Positions 53,813-62,891 of a stretch of 64,000 bases of DNA are shown one piece after another. The first letter of the stretch is position 1; each line of letters begins with the position of its first letter. Below the pieces are notes generated by a model, which was not told the origin of the DNA, did no database searches, and saw only the letters and a list, made by a program, of their open reading frames with translations. The translations under genes were made by a program, and so were the position numbers. The DNA is from JAIQFV01 sp041494885. GTDB taxonomy: Bacteria > Acidobacteriota > Terriglobia > JAIQFV01. The DNA is taken from positions 124,001 to 188,000 of the forward strand of contig JBGQBO010000002.1 in the NCBI GenBank assembly GCA_041494885.1, given 5' to 3'.

Positions 53813-54895
53813 ATGAACACGAACAACCCAGAGAATGCCGTCCTGGTCTCTCCCGTGCTCGAGAGAAAAAACCGGCCACTCCCGCTGTCACTGGTTCTTC
53901 GCCTGGGCGTGGCCCTGTTCGTCTGGGGCGCGATTTATCAGTTTCTTCGACCCGCGACAGATTTTCTCACCTATCGCGTGTTGCATCTCGCGCCCTCATC
54001 GCACCTCGGAAGCAGTGTGAATTTCTTCCTCTTCGAAACGCCGAAGGTGCTGATGCTCCTGGTGCTGGTTGTATTCGGCGTTGCCATCGTGCGGTCCTTC
54101 TTTACGCCGGAGCGAACACGGCGGGCGCTCGCCGGAAAGCGCGAACTGGCCGGGAATGGACTGGCGGCGGCGCTGGGAGTGGTGACCCCTTTTTGCTCCT
54201 GTTCGGCCGTCCCTCTTTTTCTGGGATTTGTAGAAGCGGGCGTGCCCCTGGGGATCACCTTTTCTTTTCTCATTTCCGCTCCCATGGTCAACGAAGTCGC
54301 TTTGGTATTGCTTTTCGGGATGTTCGGCTGGAAAGTCGCCCTGCTTTATCTGTCGACAGGATTGTTGATCGCCGTCGTGGCGGGCTGGGTCATTGGAAAA
54401 CTGCGGATGGAACGACATCTCGAGTCCTGGGTACTCACCGTTCAGGTAGGGAGGGGTGAGGAGATGGAAGCAGCTCCTGCCTTTGCGGAGCGGGTGCGCC
54501 TCGGCGCGGGCGCCGTCAAAGAGATTGTGGGTAGAGTATGGCCCTACGTGTTGGTGGGCATTGCCGTCGGAGCCGGGATTCACGGCTATGTTCCGACCGG
54601 GGTCCTGGCGTCCTTCATGGGTAAAGACGTCTGGTGGGCCGTTCCCGCAGCGGTGATTCTGGGGGTTCCCATGTACTCCAATGCCGCCGGAATCATACCG
54701 GTGGTGCACGCCCTGATGGAAAAAGGCGCCGCGTTGGGTACAGTGCTGGCCTTCATGATGTCAGTCATCGCCCTTTCTCTGCCGGAGATCATTATCCTCC
54801 GCAAGGTTCTCAAGCCTCGGCTGATCGCCACTTTTGTGGGAGTGGTGGCGTTCGGCATTCTTCTCGTGGGGTACCTCTTCAACGCGGTTCTTTAG
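53813..54895 (+). CDS. arsP: ArsP-type permease (DUF318/UPF0718)
   Basis: 360 residues, about eight to ten membrane helices. The hallmark FCSCSAVPLFLGF lies in a central helix, with SAPMVNEVALVLLFG and a second half GVPMYSNAAGIIPVVHAL. Such permeases export trivalent organoarsenicals (ArsP) or related compounds. Two bases after the redox protein gene, completing a four-gene operon under ArsR. Confidence 0.88.
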   Translation: MNTNNPENAVLVSPVLERKNRPLPLSLVLRLGVALFVWGAIYQFLRPATDFLTYRVLHLAPSSHLGSSVNFFLFETPKVLMLLVLVVFGVAIVRSFFTPERTRRALAGKRELAGNGLAAALGVVTPFCSCSAVPLFLGFVEAGVPLGITFSFLISAPMVNEVALVLLFGMFGWKVALLYLSTGLLIAVVAGWVIGKLRMERHLESWVLTVQVGRGEEMEAAPAFAERVRLGAGAVKEIVGRVWPYVLVGIAVGAGIHGYVPTGVLASFMGKDVWWAVPAAVILGVPMYSNAAGIIPVVHALMEKGAALGTVLAFMMSVIALSLPEIIILRKVLKPRLIATFVGVVAFGILLVGYLFNAVL

Positions 54896-54996
54896 AAGGG
54901 ACGCAAATTCTGGATTTCATCTGATCCTCTGGCTTCCTGCCTGACCTCAGACTTTCCTTCTTTCCGTTTTCATTCTTGTCTTCGGGCGGTGGTCTC

Positions 54997-55055
54997 CAAC
55001 AACATCACCACAACAACATCACCATCTTGCTCGCTCCGATTTGCGGGCGTATACT
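54997..55055 (+). promoter_or_regulatory. Tandem 14-bp repeat and promoter of the DUF2891 gene
   Basis: CAACAACATCACCA occurs twice in direct tandem (54997-55024), immediately followed by TTGCTC (55027-55032), 17 bp and TATACT (55050-55055). The repeat could be an activator site just upstream of the -35. Confidence 0.62.
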
Positions 55056-55126
55056 CCGCACTTGTCTTCCCGCCAAGCTTTGTTTTCTTCGAACTTCAAT
55101 ACGTCTCATTGAAGAGGGAGAACCGA

Positions 55127-56257
55127 TTGCACCGTATCGATTCCAGGAAATTATCTTTGCTATTGGTCTTGTTCCTGTTTAGCTCCTCCCGGGCCATGAC
55201 CCAAACAACACATCGCGGTACAAAGGACGGTCCCGTGTCGCTCAGTCAGGCAGAGGCCTCTCATTTCGCACAGCTCGCTCTCAAATGCGTCACCAAAGAG
55301 TATCCCAACAAGCCGGATCACGTCATCAATGACCGTACTGAAGTGCAACCCCCCCGCTCGCTCCATCCGACCTTTTATGGGTGCTTTGATTGGCACTCCT
55401 CCGTCCACGGACATTGGATGCTGGCGCATCTGCTCCGGCTCTTTCCACAACTGCCTGAGGCGAAGGAGATTCGGGCGGCCATGAATCAAAATCTCACGGC
55501 GGAGAATATCCTGGTCGAGACAGCCTATCTGGACCAGCCCAACCGGCAATCGTTTGAGCGAACCTATGGCTGGGCGTGGCTTCTGAAACTGGCTGAAGAG
55601 CTTCACAACTGGGATGATCCGGATGGGAAACTATGGTCCAGGAATTTGCGTCCTCTGGCGGATGCCCTGGCGAAACGGTACATGAATTTTTTCCCGAAGC
55701 AGACTTATCCGATTCGGACAGGCGTTCATCCCAATACGGCGTTTGGACTGGCGTTCGCCCTCGACTACGCCAAGAAAGAGGGAGACCGAAATCTGGAGGA
55801 TCTGATTGGGGAGCGCAGCAGAACCTACTTCGGGGCGGATGTGAATTACCCTGCGTCCTGGGAACCGGGGGGAGAAGATTTCTTCTCGCCTGCTTTGATG
55901 GAAGCAGATCTGATGCGGCGAGTCATGAAGCCGGCCGAGTTTCAACAATGGTTTCACCGGTTTCTGCCCGGGGTGGCGCGCGGCGAACCCCGAGGATTAT
56001 TCAACCCCGCCACGGTCACGGATCGCACGGACCCCAAACTCGTTCACCTCGACGGGCTCAACCTCAGCCGGGCATGGTGCATGCGAAGTATCACCTCGGG
56101 TTTGCCGGCGAGGGACCCGGCTCGTAAAATCCTCTCCGCGTCGGCGAACCGCCATGCCCAGGATGCGTTGGCGCATGTGGCCAGTGGCGACTATGCCGGC
56201 GAACATTGGCTGGCGTCCTTCGCGGTCTATTTGCTCTCGACCCCGCTGCCCAAATGA
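55127..56257 (+). CDS. Secreted DUF2891 protein
   Basis: 376 residues from a TTG start preceded by GAGGGAGAA; this gives a clean signal peptide (RKLSLLLVLFLFSSSRA). The mature protein has SLHPTFYGCFDWHSSVHGHW, VHPNTAFGLAFALDYA and ERTYGWAWLLKLAEELH, the conserved blocks of DUF2891, an all-helical (alpha/alpha toroid-like) domain of unknown function. The His and Asp in CFDWHSSVHGHW could form an active site. The frame extends upstream, but that part overlaps the promoter. Confidence 0.85.
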   Translation: MHRIDSRKLSLLLVLFLFSSSRAMTQTTHRGTKDGPVSLSQAEASHFAQLALKCVTKEYPNKPDHVINDRTEVQPPRSLHPTFYGCFDWHSSVHGHWMLAHLLRLFPQLPEAKEIRAAMNQNLTAENILVETAYLDQPNRQSFERTYGWAWLLKLAEELHNWDDPDGKLWSRNLRPLADALAKRYMNFFPKQTYPIRTGVHPNTAFGLAFALDYAKKEGDRNLEDLIGERSRTYFGADVNYPASWEPGGEDFFSPALMEADLMRRVMKPAEFQQWFHRFLPGVARGEPRGLFNPATVTDRTDPKLVHLDGLNLSRAWCMRSITSGLPARDPARKILSASANRHAQDALAHVASGDYAGEHWLASFAVYLLSTPLPK

Positions 56258-56362
56258 CTGGAAGTGCTAACATGTATCGATCTTTCCAGCGAACAAGTCT
56301 GAATTGCGAAGATTCAAATTCACGGGGCATGCAAAATCCACTTTTTGTCTGAGGAGTCTTCA

Positions 56363-57709
56363 ATGAAGTTCAAACTCTTGGTTTACTTTTGGTTTTTCGG
56401 ATTACTCACAACAGCCGGGCTCCAGGCTCAACCCGCCCTGGATTCCTTGATTGACCGGAATATCACCTCGCTCGTCGCCACGTACAAGATGCTGCATGCC
56501 TCTCCGGAACTTTCCCATCAGGAAGAGAAGACATCGGCCTTCGTGGCGAAGGAATTGAAGTCGCTCGGGTACACGGTCACCGATCATTTCGGGAAATACA
56601 GCAACCCGGAACGCGTGGCCTACGGGGTGGTCGCCGTCCTGAAGAATGGCGCCGGCCCGACGGTCCTGGTGCGGACGGAGTTGGATGCCCTGCCGGTTGA
56701 GGAAAAAACCGGCGTGCCTTACGCGAGTAAAGTGAAGGCCAAGAATGACTCAGGGCAGGAAGTCAGCGTGATGCACGCCTGCGGGCATGACATCCATATC
56801 ACCTCATTGCTGGGAACAGCCAGGATGCTCGTGGAGCTCAAGGATCAATGGCACGGAACGCTGATCTTGATTGGACAGCCGGCCGAGGAGGCCATCGATG
56901 GCGCTCTGGCCATGCTCAATGACGGGTTGTATTCGCGTTTTCCCAGGCCTGAATTCGCCATTGCGCTCCACGACACGGGAAATCTCGAAGCCGGGAAGGT
57001 GGGTTACGCCCCGGGCTACGCGCTGGCCAGTTCCACCTCCGTCGACATCACCATTCGCGGGATGGGTGGACATGGCTCCGCGCCTGAAACGACGAAGGAT
57101 CCCATTGTCGTCGCCGCCCAGGTTGTCCTGGCCCTCCAGACGATCGTCAGCCGCGAGGATTCGCCGTTTGATCCGGCCGTCGTCACGATCGGTTCGATCC
57201 ACGGGGGAACAAAACATAATATTATTCCGGATGAAGTCCGTATGCAGTTGACCATCCGGACTTACAAGGAAGAGGTCCGCCAACACATTCTCGCGTCCAT
57301 TGAACGCATCACGAAGGGAATCGCTGCGGCGGCGGGAATACCGGAAGAGCGGGCCCCCGTGGTCAAGGTGAGCGAGACCGAGGTGACCCCGGCGACATAC
57401 AACGATCCTGCCTTGACGGAAAGGCTGGCGGAAACATTCAGAAAAACCTTGGGCCCGGAAAACGTCCTGAAGGTGCCTCCGATCATGGCGAGTGAGGATT
57501 TCGGGCGCTTCGGTCTGGAGGGACATCAGATCCCCACCTGCATGTTCACGCTGGGTGCCGTTGATCCTGAACGAGTCGCTCAGAGCAGACGGACAGGAAC
57601 TCCGCTCCCTTCACTGCACTCCAGCCTGTTCATACCCTTACCCGAACCTACCCTTCGGACCGGGGTCAAGGCCATGACGGCTGCGGTGTTGGAGTTAATG
57701 AAGAAGTAA
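56363..57709 (+). CDS. M20 family amidohydrolase/peptidase, exported
   Basis: 448 residues. Signal peptide ending LQAQ; GAGGAG precedes the ATG. Metal site HACGHDIH (138-145), PAEEAIDGALAM (general base Glu), lid-domain GHGSAPE and C-terminal MASEDFGRF, as in hippurate/IAA-amino acid hydrolases and AbgB-type enzymes. Likely periplasmic cleavage of N-acyl amino acids or amide conjugates. Confidence 0.92.
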   Translation: MKFKLLVYFWFFGLLTTAGLQAQPALDSLIDRNITSLVATYKMLHASPELSHQEEKTSAFVAKELKSLGYTVTDHFGKYSNPERVAYGVVAVLKNGAGPTVLVRTELDALPVEEKTGVPYASKVKAKNDSGQEVSVMHACGHDIHITSLLGTARMLVELKDQWHGTLILIGQPAEEAIDGALAMLNDGLYSRFPRPEFAIALHDTGNLEAGKVGYAPGYALASSTSVDITIRGMGGHGSAPETTKDPIVVAAQVVLALQTIVSREDSPFDPAVVTIGSIHGGTKHNIIPDEVRMQLTIRTYKEEVRQHILASIERITKGIAAAAGIPEERAPVVKVSETEVTPATYNDPALTERLAETFRKTLGPENVLKVPPIMASEDFGRFGLEGHQIPTCMFTLGAVDPERVAQSRRTGTPLPSLHSSLFIPLPEPTLRTGVKAMTAAVLELMKK

Positions 57710-57814
57710 GAAAAACGGACCAAACCGACGAAGCGCAGTGGACTCAGAGGTGCCCCTTCACGATTCGGGCGACCCAGCGGTTCCGTGTCTCTGTGGTAGA
57801 TTCTGGTTCAAATT

Positions 57815-59236
57815 TCACGCCTCCCGCAACTCGATTAGCTTGTGAATTTCCCGGACCGCATTCTCGGCGTCCTGAGCATCGACTATCAGGCTGACGCTGC
57901 ATTCCGAGGATCCTTGTGCAATGGCGACGACGTTGATCCGGCTTTTTCCGAGCGAACTGAAGATTTGACCCGCGATCCCCGGGGTGTGGCGCATCCCGGC
58001 GCCCACCACGGTGATGATGACCACTTTTTCCAGCGCCCAGATTCGATCAATATTCTGCTGCTCCAGTTCGCGGCGGAACTCGTCACTGAGCGCGTCCATC
58101 ACCAGCGATGCGGCGGGCGATGGAACGATGAAGCAGATGCTCTGTTCTGACGACGCCTGGGAGATGAGGGAAACACTGGTGTGCGTGCGGGCGACGGCGC
58201 CGAAAGTGCGCGCGGCAACGCCCGGCACCCCCAGCATCCCGCGTCCCTCGACCGTCAGCATGGTCTGCCCCCGGATCGCCGTCACCGCGCGGATGGTTCC
58301 ATGCGGCTCCGTGTCGTCCGAGACGACGCGGGTGCCTGCTTTCGAGGGATTGAAGGTGTTTTTCACCCACAAGGCAATGTTGCGCTCGACCACCGGGCGA
58401 ATCGTCTTGGGATGAAGGACCTTGGCGCCATAGTAGGCCAGTTCCGATATTTCACGGAACGTGATTTCGGGCAATGTCTGCGCGGCGGGGACAATGCGGG
58501 GATCGGCCGTCATCACCCCATCCACATCGGTCCAAATCCAGACTTCACGGGCATCGAGCGCCACTCCCAACAACGCCGCGCTGAAATCGCTCCCCCCGCG
58601 CCCCAGGGTGGTAACCACCCCCCGCGCCGTGGCGCCGATGAAACCCGTCACCACGGGAACGATTCCTTTTTCGAGCAGCGGGAGTAATCGGGCTTGAGTG
58701 TGTGATCGTGTGAGCTCGGAAATCGGATTCGCTGATTGGAAATTCTTGTCCGTCACGATGAGTTCTGTCGCCTCGATGGGTTCGGCAGGTTTTCCCGCCT
58801 CCCGCAGGGAGGATGCGACCAGATGAATGCTCATCCGCTCACCCAGCGAGGAGATCGCATCAAGCGCCCGCGCGGAGGCTTCTCCCAGGACATAAACGGC
58901 ATGACAGAGTGTTTCAAACTCGCCGACGAGAGACGTGACTGAGGCGCGAGCCTCGCTCCAGCGGGGCGAAGGACTCAAATCCTTTGCGAGATTATCGAGG
59001 GCGTCATAATGCTTCCTCCGCAATTCTCCGGCCAGCGACTTGAACGTTTCCCCATCGCCCTCGGCGGCCGTGAGAGCGCCCTTGAGGAGCAAATCGGTGA
59101 CTCCGCTCATGGCCGAGACCACGACGACCACCTGGGGCCAATCGGCCTGCGCCGCGCGGACAATGCGGGCGACATGATGTATCGCGTCGGCACTGCCAAC
59201 CGAAGTCCCTCCGAATTTCATCACCAGTGTGTTCAA
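57815..59236 (-). CDS. lysC: Aspartate kinase
   Basis: 473 residues, monofunctional. KFGGTSVGS (7-15) is the kinase nucleotide/aspartate motif; GRGGSDFSAALLG and DVDGVMTADPRIVP follow. Two C-terminal ACT domains (TVEGRGMLGVPGVAAR; TVVGAGMRHTPGIAG) provide feedback inhibition. First step of the lysine/threonine/methionine pathway. The length is closer to the ThrA N-domain subclass than to short LysC. It could supply the homocysteine branch that the methyl-transfer module completes. Confidence 0.93.
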   Translation of the reverse strand: MNTLVMKFGGTSVGSADAIHHVARIVRAAQADWPQVVVVVSAMSGVTDLLLKGALTAAEGDGETFKSLAGELRRKHYDALDNLAKDLSPSPRWSEARASVTSLVGEFETLCHAVYVLGEASARALDAISSLGERMSIHLVASSLREAGKPAEPIEATELIVTDKNFQSANPISELTRSHTQARLLPLLEKGIVPVVTGFIGATARGVVTTLGRGGSDFSAALLGVALDAREVWIWTDVDGVMTADPRIVPAAQTLPEITFREISELAYYGAKVLHPKTIRPVVERNIALWVKNTFNPSKAGTRVVSDDTEPHGTIRAVTAIRGQTMLTVEGRGMLGVPGVAARTFGAVARTHTSVSLISQASSEQSICFIVPSPAASLVMDALSDEFRRELEQQNIDRIWALEKVVIITVVGAGMRHTPGIAGQIFSSLGKSRINVVAIAQGSSECSVSLIVDAQDAENAVREIHKLIELREA

Positions 59237-59540
59237 GAAGCGCCTCCTCGGGCGGGGATTTTTACGTCGGTAGAAAAGGAATGATCGAACGTATTCTCGA
59301 CCTAAAAGTTAACATTTTACAATGAGAACCCTATAGAATAGTGTCGATTTATTCCTCCCGAGTGCGAATCATTCCATCGTAGCAGCAATCGGTGGGGAAC
59401 AGCTCGAAAGCGGGATGAATAGATTCTCTTACATACCATCGGAAAGAGTGGAAAGGACGGACCCTGCCAGTGCTCCGATATCGTCAGGCACGGACACCAA
59501 TTTTTCATAATGCGTTCATATCACCATCGGGAGCTTCCTT
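59237..59540. other. Intergenic region between divergent genes
   Basis: About 300 bp shared by the promoters of the kinase and the metalloprotease-like gene; AT-rich near 59290-59340. No gene seen. Confidence 0.5.
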
Positions 59541-61664
59541 ATGCGTGCTCGAAAAGGTCTCATTTCAGGTGCAGCCATTTTGTTGCTCATCGCGTCACCC
59601 TGGCAACTCAACTCCCTGAAGCAATTCATTGAAAACTCGATATGTGGAACGACCGGCCAGGTCGCCCAACAGGAGCCCTGGATGAAGAATTCCATTTCGA
59701 AGATCGAGAAAGAACTGATCGCAAAGCTTGGAGAAGGACAGCGGGGACCGCTCCACCGCGGCCTCGAACAGGTGTCCGATTTCTGGCGGGCCGAGGACGG
59801 AGACGCGGGCGTTTTTGAAGATTTTGTGCGGGCCAATTTTGCCGCCGATCCGCCCGCCCGCGACGCCCTGTTCAACCGCTTCGAACATAACCTGGAACAG
59901 CTCGAGGGACACCTCCATGAGATTAACCGGGAGTTCCGGACTCCCGTCGATCTGGACCTGGGCTCGCTCTACTCGTTTGACCAGGTCTTTGGCGGCTACG
60001 ATCCCTCGGCGCACCTGACCGACGACTTCTTTCAGAATAAGCTTGCCTTTACGGTGCTCCTCAATTTTCCCTTGACCACGCTCGACCAGCGCCTTCGGGA
60101 GGGCGAACACTGGTCGCGCCGGCAATGGGCGGAAGCCCGTCTCGCCCAGAGATTTTCAAAGCGGGTCCCAGCCGACGTCAATCTGGCACTCGCGCAAGCC
60201 GATGCCGAGGCCGCACGCTATGTCTCAGAGTACAACATCTGGATGGGCCATCTTATCGGTAAGGACGGCGCCCGCCTCTTTCCCTCCGACCTCCGCCTCC
60301 TTTCTCACTGGAACCTGCGTGATGAGATCAAAGCTGATTACAGCGATACGAAAACGGGCCTCGCCAGGCAAAGAATAATTCAGCAGGTCATGGAGCGGAT
60401 CGTGACCCAGACGATCCCGGCGATCGTCGTCAACAATCCGGGTGTGGACTGGAATCCTTATACCAATGGGGTAACGACCCCCGGCGGAAAATCACCTTCC
60501 AACCCAGAGGCCCCCTCCAACACGGGAGAACCGAATACCCGTTACGCCAAGTTGCTGTTGACGTTTCAGGCCTCGCGCAAGGTTGATCCGTATTCACCGA
60601 CCGCCCCCACCCTGATCGCGCGACGCTTCGACGAAAGCCGGGAAATCCCGGAGGCGCGCGTGAAGGCCATGCTGGAACAGGTGGTCTCCTCGCCCCTTGT
60701 TCCCCAGGTGGCCAGACTCATCGAATCGCGGTTGGGCAGGCCGCTCGAACCTTTTGATGTTTGGTATAACGGTTTCCGGCCTCGGGGTGAATACACTGAG
60801 GCGCAGCTTGACGAAGTCGTCGCGGGGAAATATCCCACCGCAGCGGCTTACCAGAAGGATATTCCGAACCTCTTAATGAAACTTGGGTTTTCGAAAGATC
60901 GAGCCGGTTATCTGGCGAATAACATCATCGTCGATCCGGCGCGAGGATCAGGCCACGCCATGGGCGCCGGCATGCGCACGGAAAAAGCCCATTTGCGCAC
61001 CCGGGTTGAAAAGACGGGAATGAACTACAAGGGATACAACATCGCCGTCCATGAGATGGGCCACAACATCGAACAGACCTTCTCCATGAACAACATCGAC
61101 CATTACCTGCTTCAGGGCGTTCCCAACACCGCTTTCACGGAGGCACTGGCCTTTGTCTTTCAGGGGCATGACCTGGAGTTGCTGGGTCTGGCCAAGCCCG
61201 ATGCGAAGAGCCAGGCGATGAAGACCCTCAACGACTTCTGGGGGACCTATGAAATCGCGGGGGTCGCGCTCGTTGACATGGCGGTGTGGCACTGGATGTA
61301 TGACCATCCCCGGGGGACCCCGGCGGAATTAAAAGAAGCCACAGTGCAAATCTCGAAAGACATCTGGAACCAGTATTATGCCCCGGTTTTCAAAACTCGG
61401 GATGTGGTCCTGCTGGGGATCTATTCGCACATGATCGATTCTTTTCTCTATCTCCCCGATTATCCCATGGGACATATGATCTCCTTCCAGATCGAGGAGC
61501 AAATGGCGAAGGCGGGAAATCTAGGAGCTGAATTTGAACGGATGGCGACCATCGGGAGTATTGCCCCTGATCTTTGGATGAAACAGGCGACCGGGGCGCC
61601 AGTGGGGCCCGAAGCGCTCCTGGCAGCGACGAAAAAGGCTTTAAGCGGAGAATTCATAAAGTAA
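59541..61664 (+). CDS. Exported gluzincin-like protein with HEMGH motif
   Basis: 707 residues, signal sequence at the N-terminus (ISGAAILLLIASPW). The candidate zinc site is VHEMGHNIEQTF (near residue 507) with a downstream ALTEALAFVF-type Glu in AFTEALAFVFQGHD that would act as third ligand, giving a gluzincin arrangement. The first 450 residues are mostly helical with FNRFEHNLEQLEGHLHEIN. I do not know a named family; related uncharacterised proteins occur in Acidobacteria. Probably a periplasmic peptidase. GGGAG lies before the ATG. Confidence 0.75.
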   Translation: MRARKGLISGAAILLLIASPWQLNSLKQFIENSICGTTGQVAQQEPWMKNSISKIEKELIAKLGEGQRGPLHRGLEQVSDFWRAEDGDAGVFEDFVRANFAADPPARDALFNRFEHNLEQLEGHLHEINREFRTPVDLDLGSLYSFDQVFGGYDPSAHLTDDFFQNKLAFTVLLNFPLTTLDQRLREGEHWSRRQWAEARLAQRFSKRVPADVNLALAQADAEAARYVSEYNIWMGHLIGKDGARLFPSDLRLLSHWNLRDEIKADYSDTKTGLARQRIIQQVMERIVTQTIPAIVVNNPGVDWNPYTNGVTTPGGKSPSNPEAPSNTGEPNTRYAKLLLTFQASRKVDPYSPTAPTLIARRFDESREIPEARVKAMLEQVVSSPLVPQVARLIESRLGRPLEPFDVWYNGFRPRGEYTEAQLDEVVAGKYPTAAAYQKDIPNLLMKLGFSKDRAGYLANNIIVDPARGSGHAMGAGMRTEKAHLRTRVEKTGMNYKGYNIAVHEMGHNIEQTFSMNNIDHYLLQGVPNTAFTEALAFVFQGHDLELLGLAKPDAKSQAMKTLNDFWGTYEIAGVALVDMAVWHWMYDHPRGTPAELKEATVQISKDIWNQYYAPVFKTRDVVLLGIYSHMIDSFLYLPDYPMGHMISFQIEEQMAKAGNLGAEFERMATIGSIAPDLWMKQATGAPVGPEALLAATKKALSGEFIK

Positions 61665-61794
61665 CTGGAAGCAGAATCACCGCGCAGTCAATGTCTCTGA
61701 TAGGTGTTCCTGCAGCTTTTGCGTCTGCGGGAGAGGCAGTTGAGTCATACAAACGACGTTGACTTTGTGACGGGAGCGTGCATGAATTCTCTCA

Positions 61795-61820
61795 GGGGCG
61801 TCCGCCGCGGCGGACGCCCC
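61795..61820. repeat. Perfect 26-base GTCCGCC palindrome
   Basis: GGGGCGTCCGCC pairs with GGCGGACGCCCC around GC. The longest member of the GTCCGCC family in the window. Confidence 0.8.
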
Positions 61821-61910
61821 TAACGTCAACCATCCAGCGTTTTCTCGGGTGACTCTATTTCTAACTTTTGTACTGGTGTCATCTCACGACATGTTTTTTG
61901 GATAGGGGTC

Positions 61911-62762
61911 TTGCTTCTGGCTGCGATGGAGCCTGTCCGAGGGTTGGGTCAGAACCCCGAACCTCGGGCCCAAGGTAAACCTGAGCAGGCATCCAAAGAC
62001 AAGAGCGATGCTAAGGACGATCCAGGGGAAGATCAGGACTTTATCGTCCCGGCTCGGCCAACCGTTTCAAACCCCGCAGAGTTCCAGCAGCCCGGCGTGC
62101 TGCAACTGGAGTATGGCTACAACGCAAATTTCCATGCCCGAGGAGTACGCAGCGAATTGGATACGCCAATGGCGATACGGTTCTCGGCCAGCCGGAGAAT
62201 CCTGTTGGAGTTCGACAGCGATAATGTGATTTCTCAGATAAATTCGGACGGGTTGAGGATGGCCAGCCTCGGGGACACCCAGATCGGCATCCAGGGGGTT
62301 GCAGAGCATGAATCCCATTCGCGTCCCGGGATTGCCTTCGCATACTACATCAAATTGCCAACCGCCAGCAGTGCCAAGGGACTGGGGACGGGACGGGTCG
62401 ACCATAATTTCATCGGATATATCAGCAAGAAAATCGGCGACGCCACAGTGGATTTCAATGCCATCTATCTGCTGGCAGGCCGGCCGGGGAAACCCGGTTT
62501 GGCTTCCAGCGGGCAAGCTGCCCTGGCCGCTTCCTACAACGTCAGCCGGAAATTCGGCCTCGGTGCTGAACTCAGCGGCTTCAGCCGGAATGACGATCAG
62601 CCGGGAGCCCTGTTTGGGCTCGGCGTGGTGACTTACCAGGTGAACCGGCGCCTTGTCCTGGATGCGGGCATACGAACCGGCTTCACACGCGGTTCTCCAA
62701 GGGTGGGAGCAGTGGCCGGGCTGACCGTTGGCGTTGCCGATTTTTTTAAGAGGCGGCGTTAA
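61911..62762 (+). CDS. Putative outer-membrane beta-barrel protein (transporter-like)
   Basis: 283 residues from a TTG start after AGGGG; an ATG upstream is cut by a stop. After a charged linker (QGKPEQASKDKSDAKDD) come alternating strands with LQLEYGYNAN, YYIKLPTASSAKGLGTG and LDAGIRTGF, the pattern of the phenol-degradation meta-pathway / transporter beta-barrels. The final residues RRR lack the aromatic end, so the C-terminus is atypical. Substrate unknown. Confidence 0.68.
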   Translation: MLLAAMEPVRGLGQNPEPRAQGKPEQASKDKSDAKDDPGEDQDFIVPARPTVSNPAEFQQPGVLQLEYGYNANFHARGVRSELDTPMAIRFSASRRILLEFDSDNVISQINSDGLRMASLGDTQIGIQGVAEHESHSRPGIAFAYYIKLPTASSAKGLGTGRVDHNFIGYISKKIGDATVDFNAIYLLAGRPGKPGLASSGQAALAASYNVSRKFGLGAELSGFSRNDDQPGALFGLGVVTYQVNRRLVLDAGIRTGFTRGSPRVGAVAGLTVGVADFFKRRR

Positions 62763-62891
62763 TCATGAAACCTGGGTAACGCGCTCCAGGGAGCGCTTAG
62801 AAGAGCCCGGGATCCTGGAGAGTTTGTGCTCGACAGAACAGGACTGAGAATTTGATCTTCATTCAACCGGCTCCTTAACCACCGTTCTGCA

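Noticed and set aside
53800..54459. 219-codon plus frame overlapping the ArsP gene
   Set aside because: Shifted shadow rich in Arg/Gly/Ser; the overlapping frame has the permease hallmarks and a start two bases after the previous gene.
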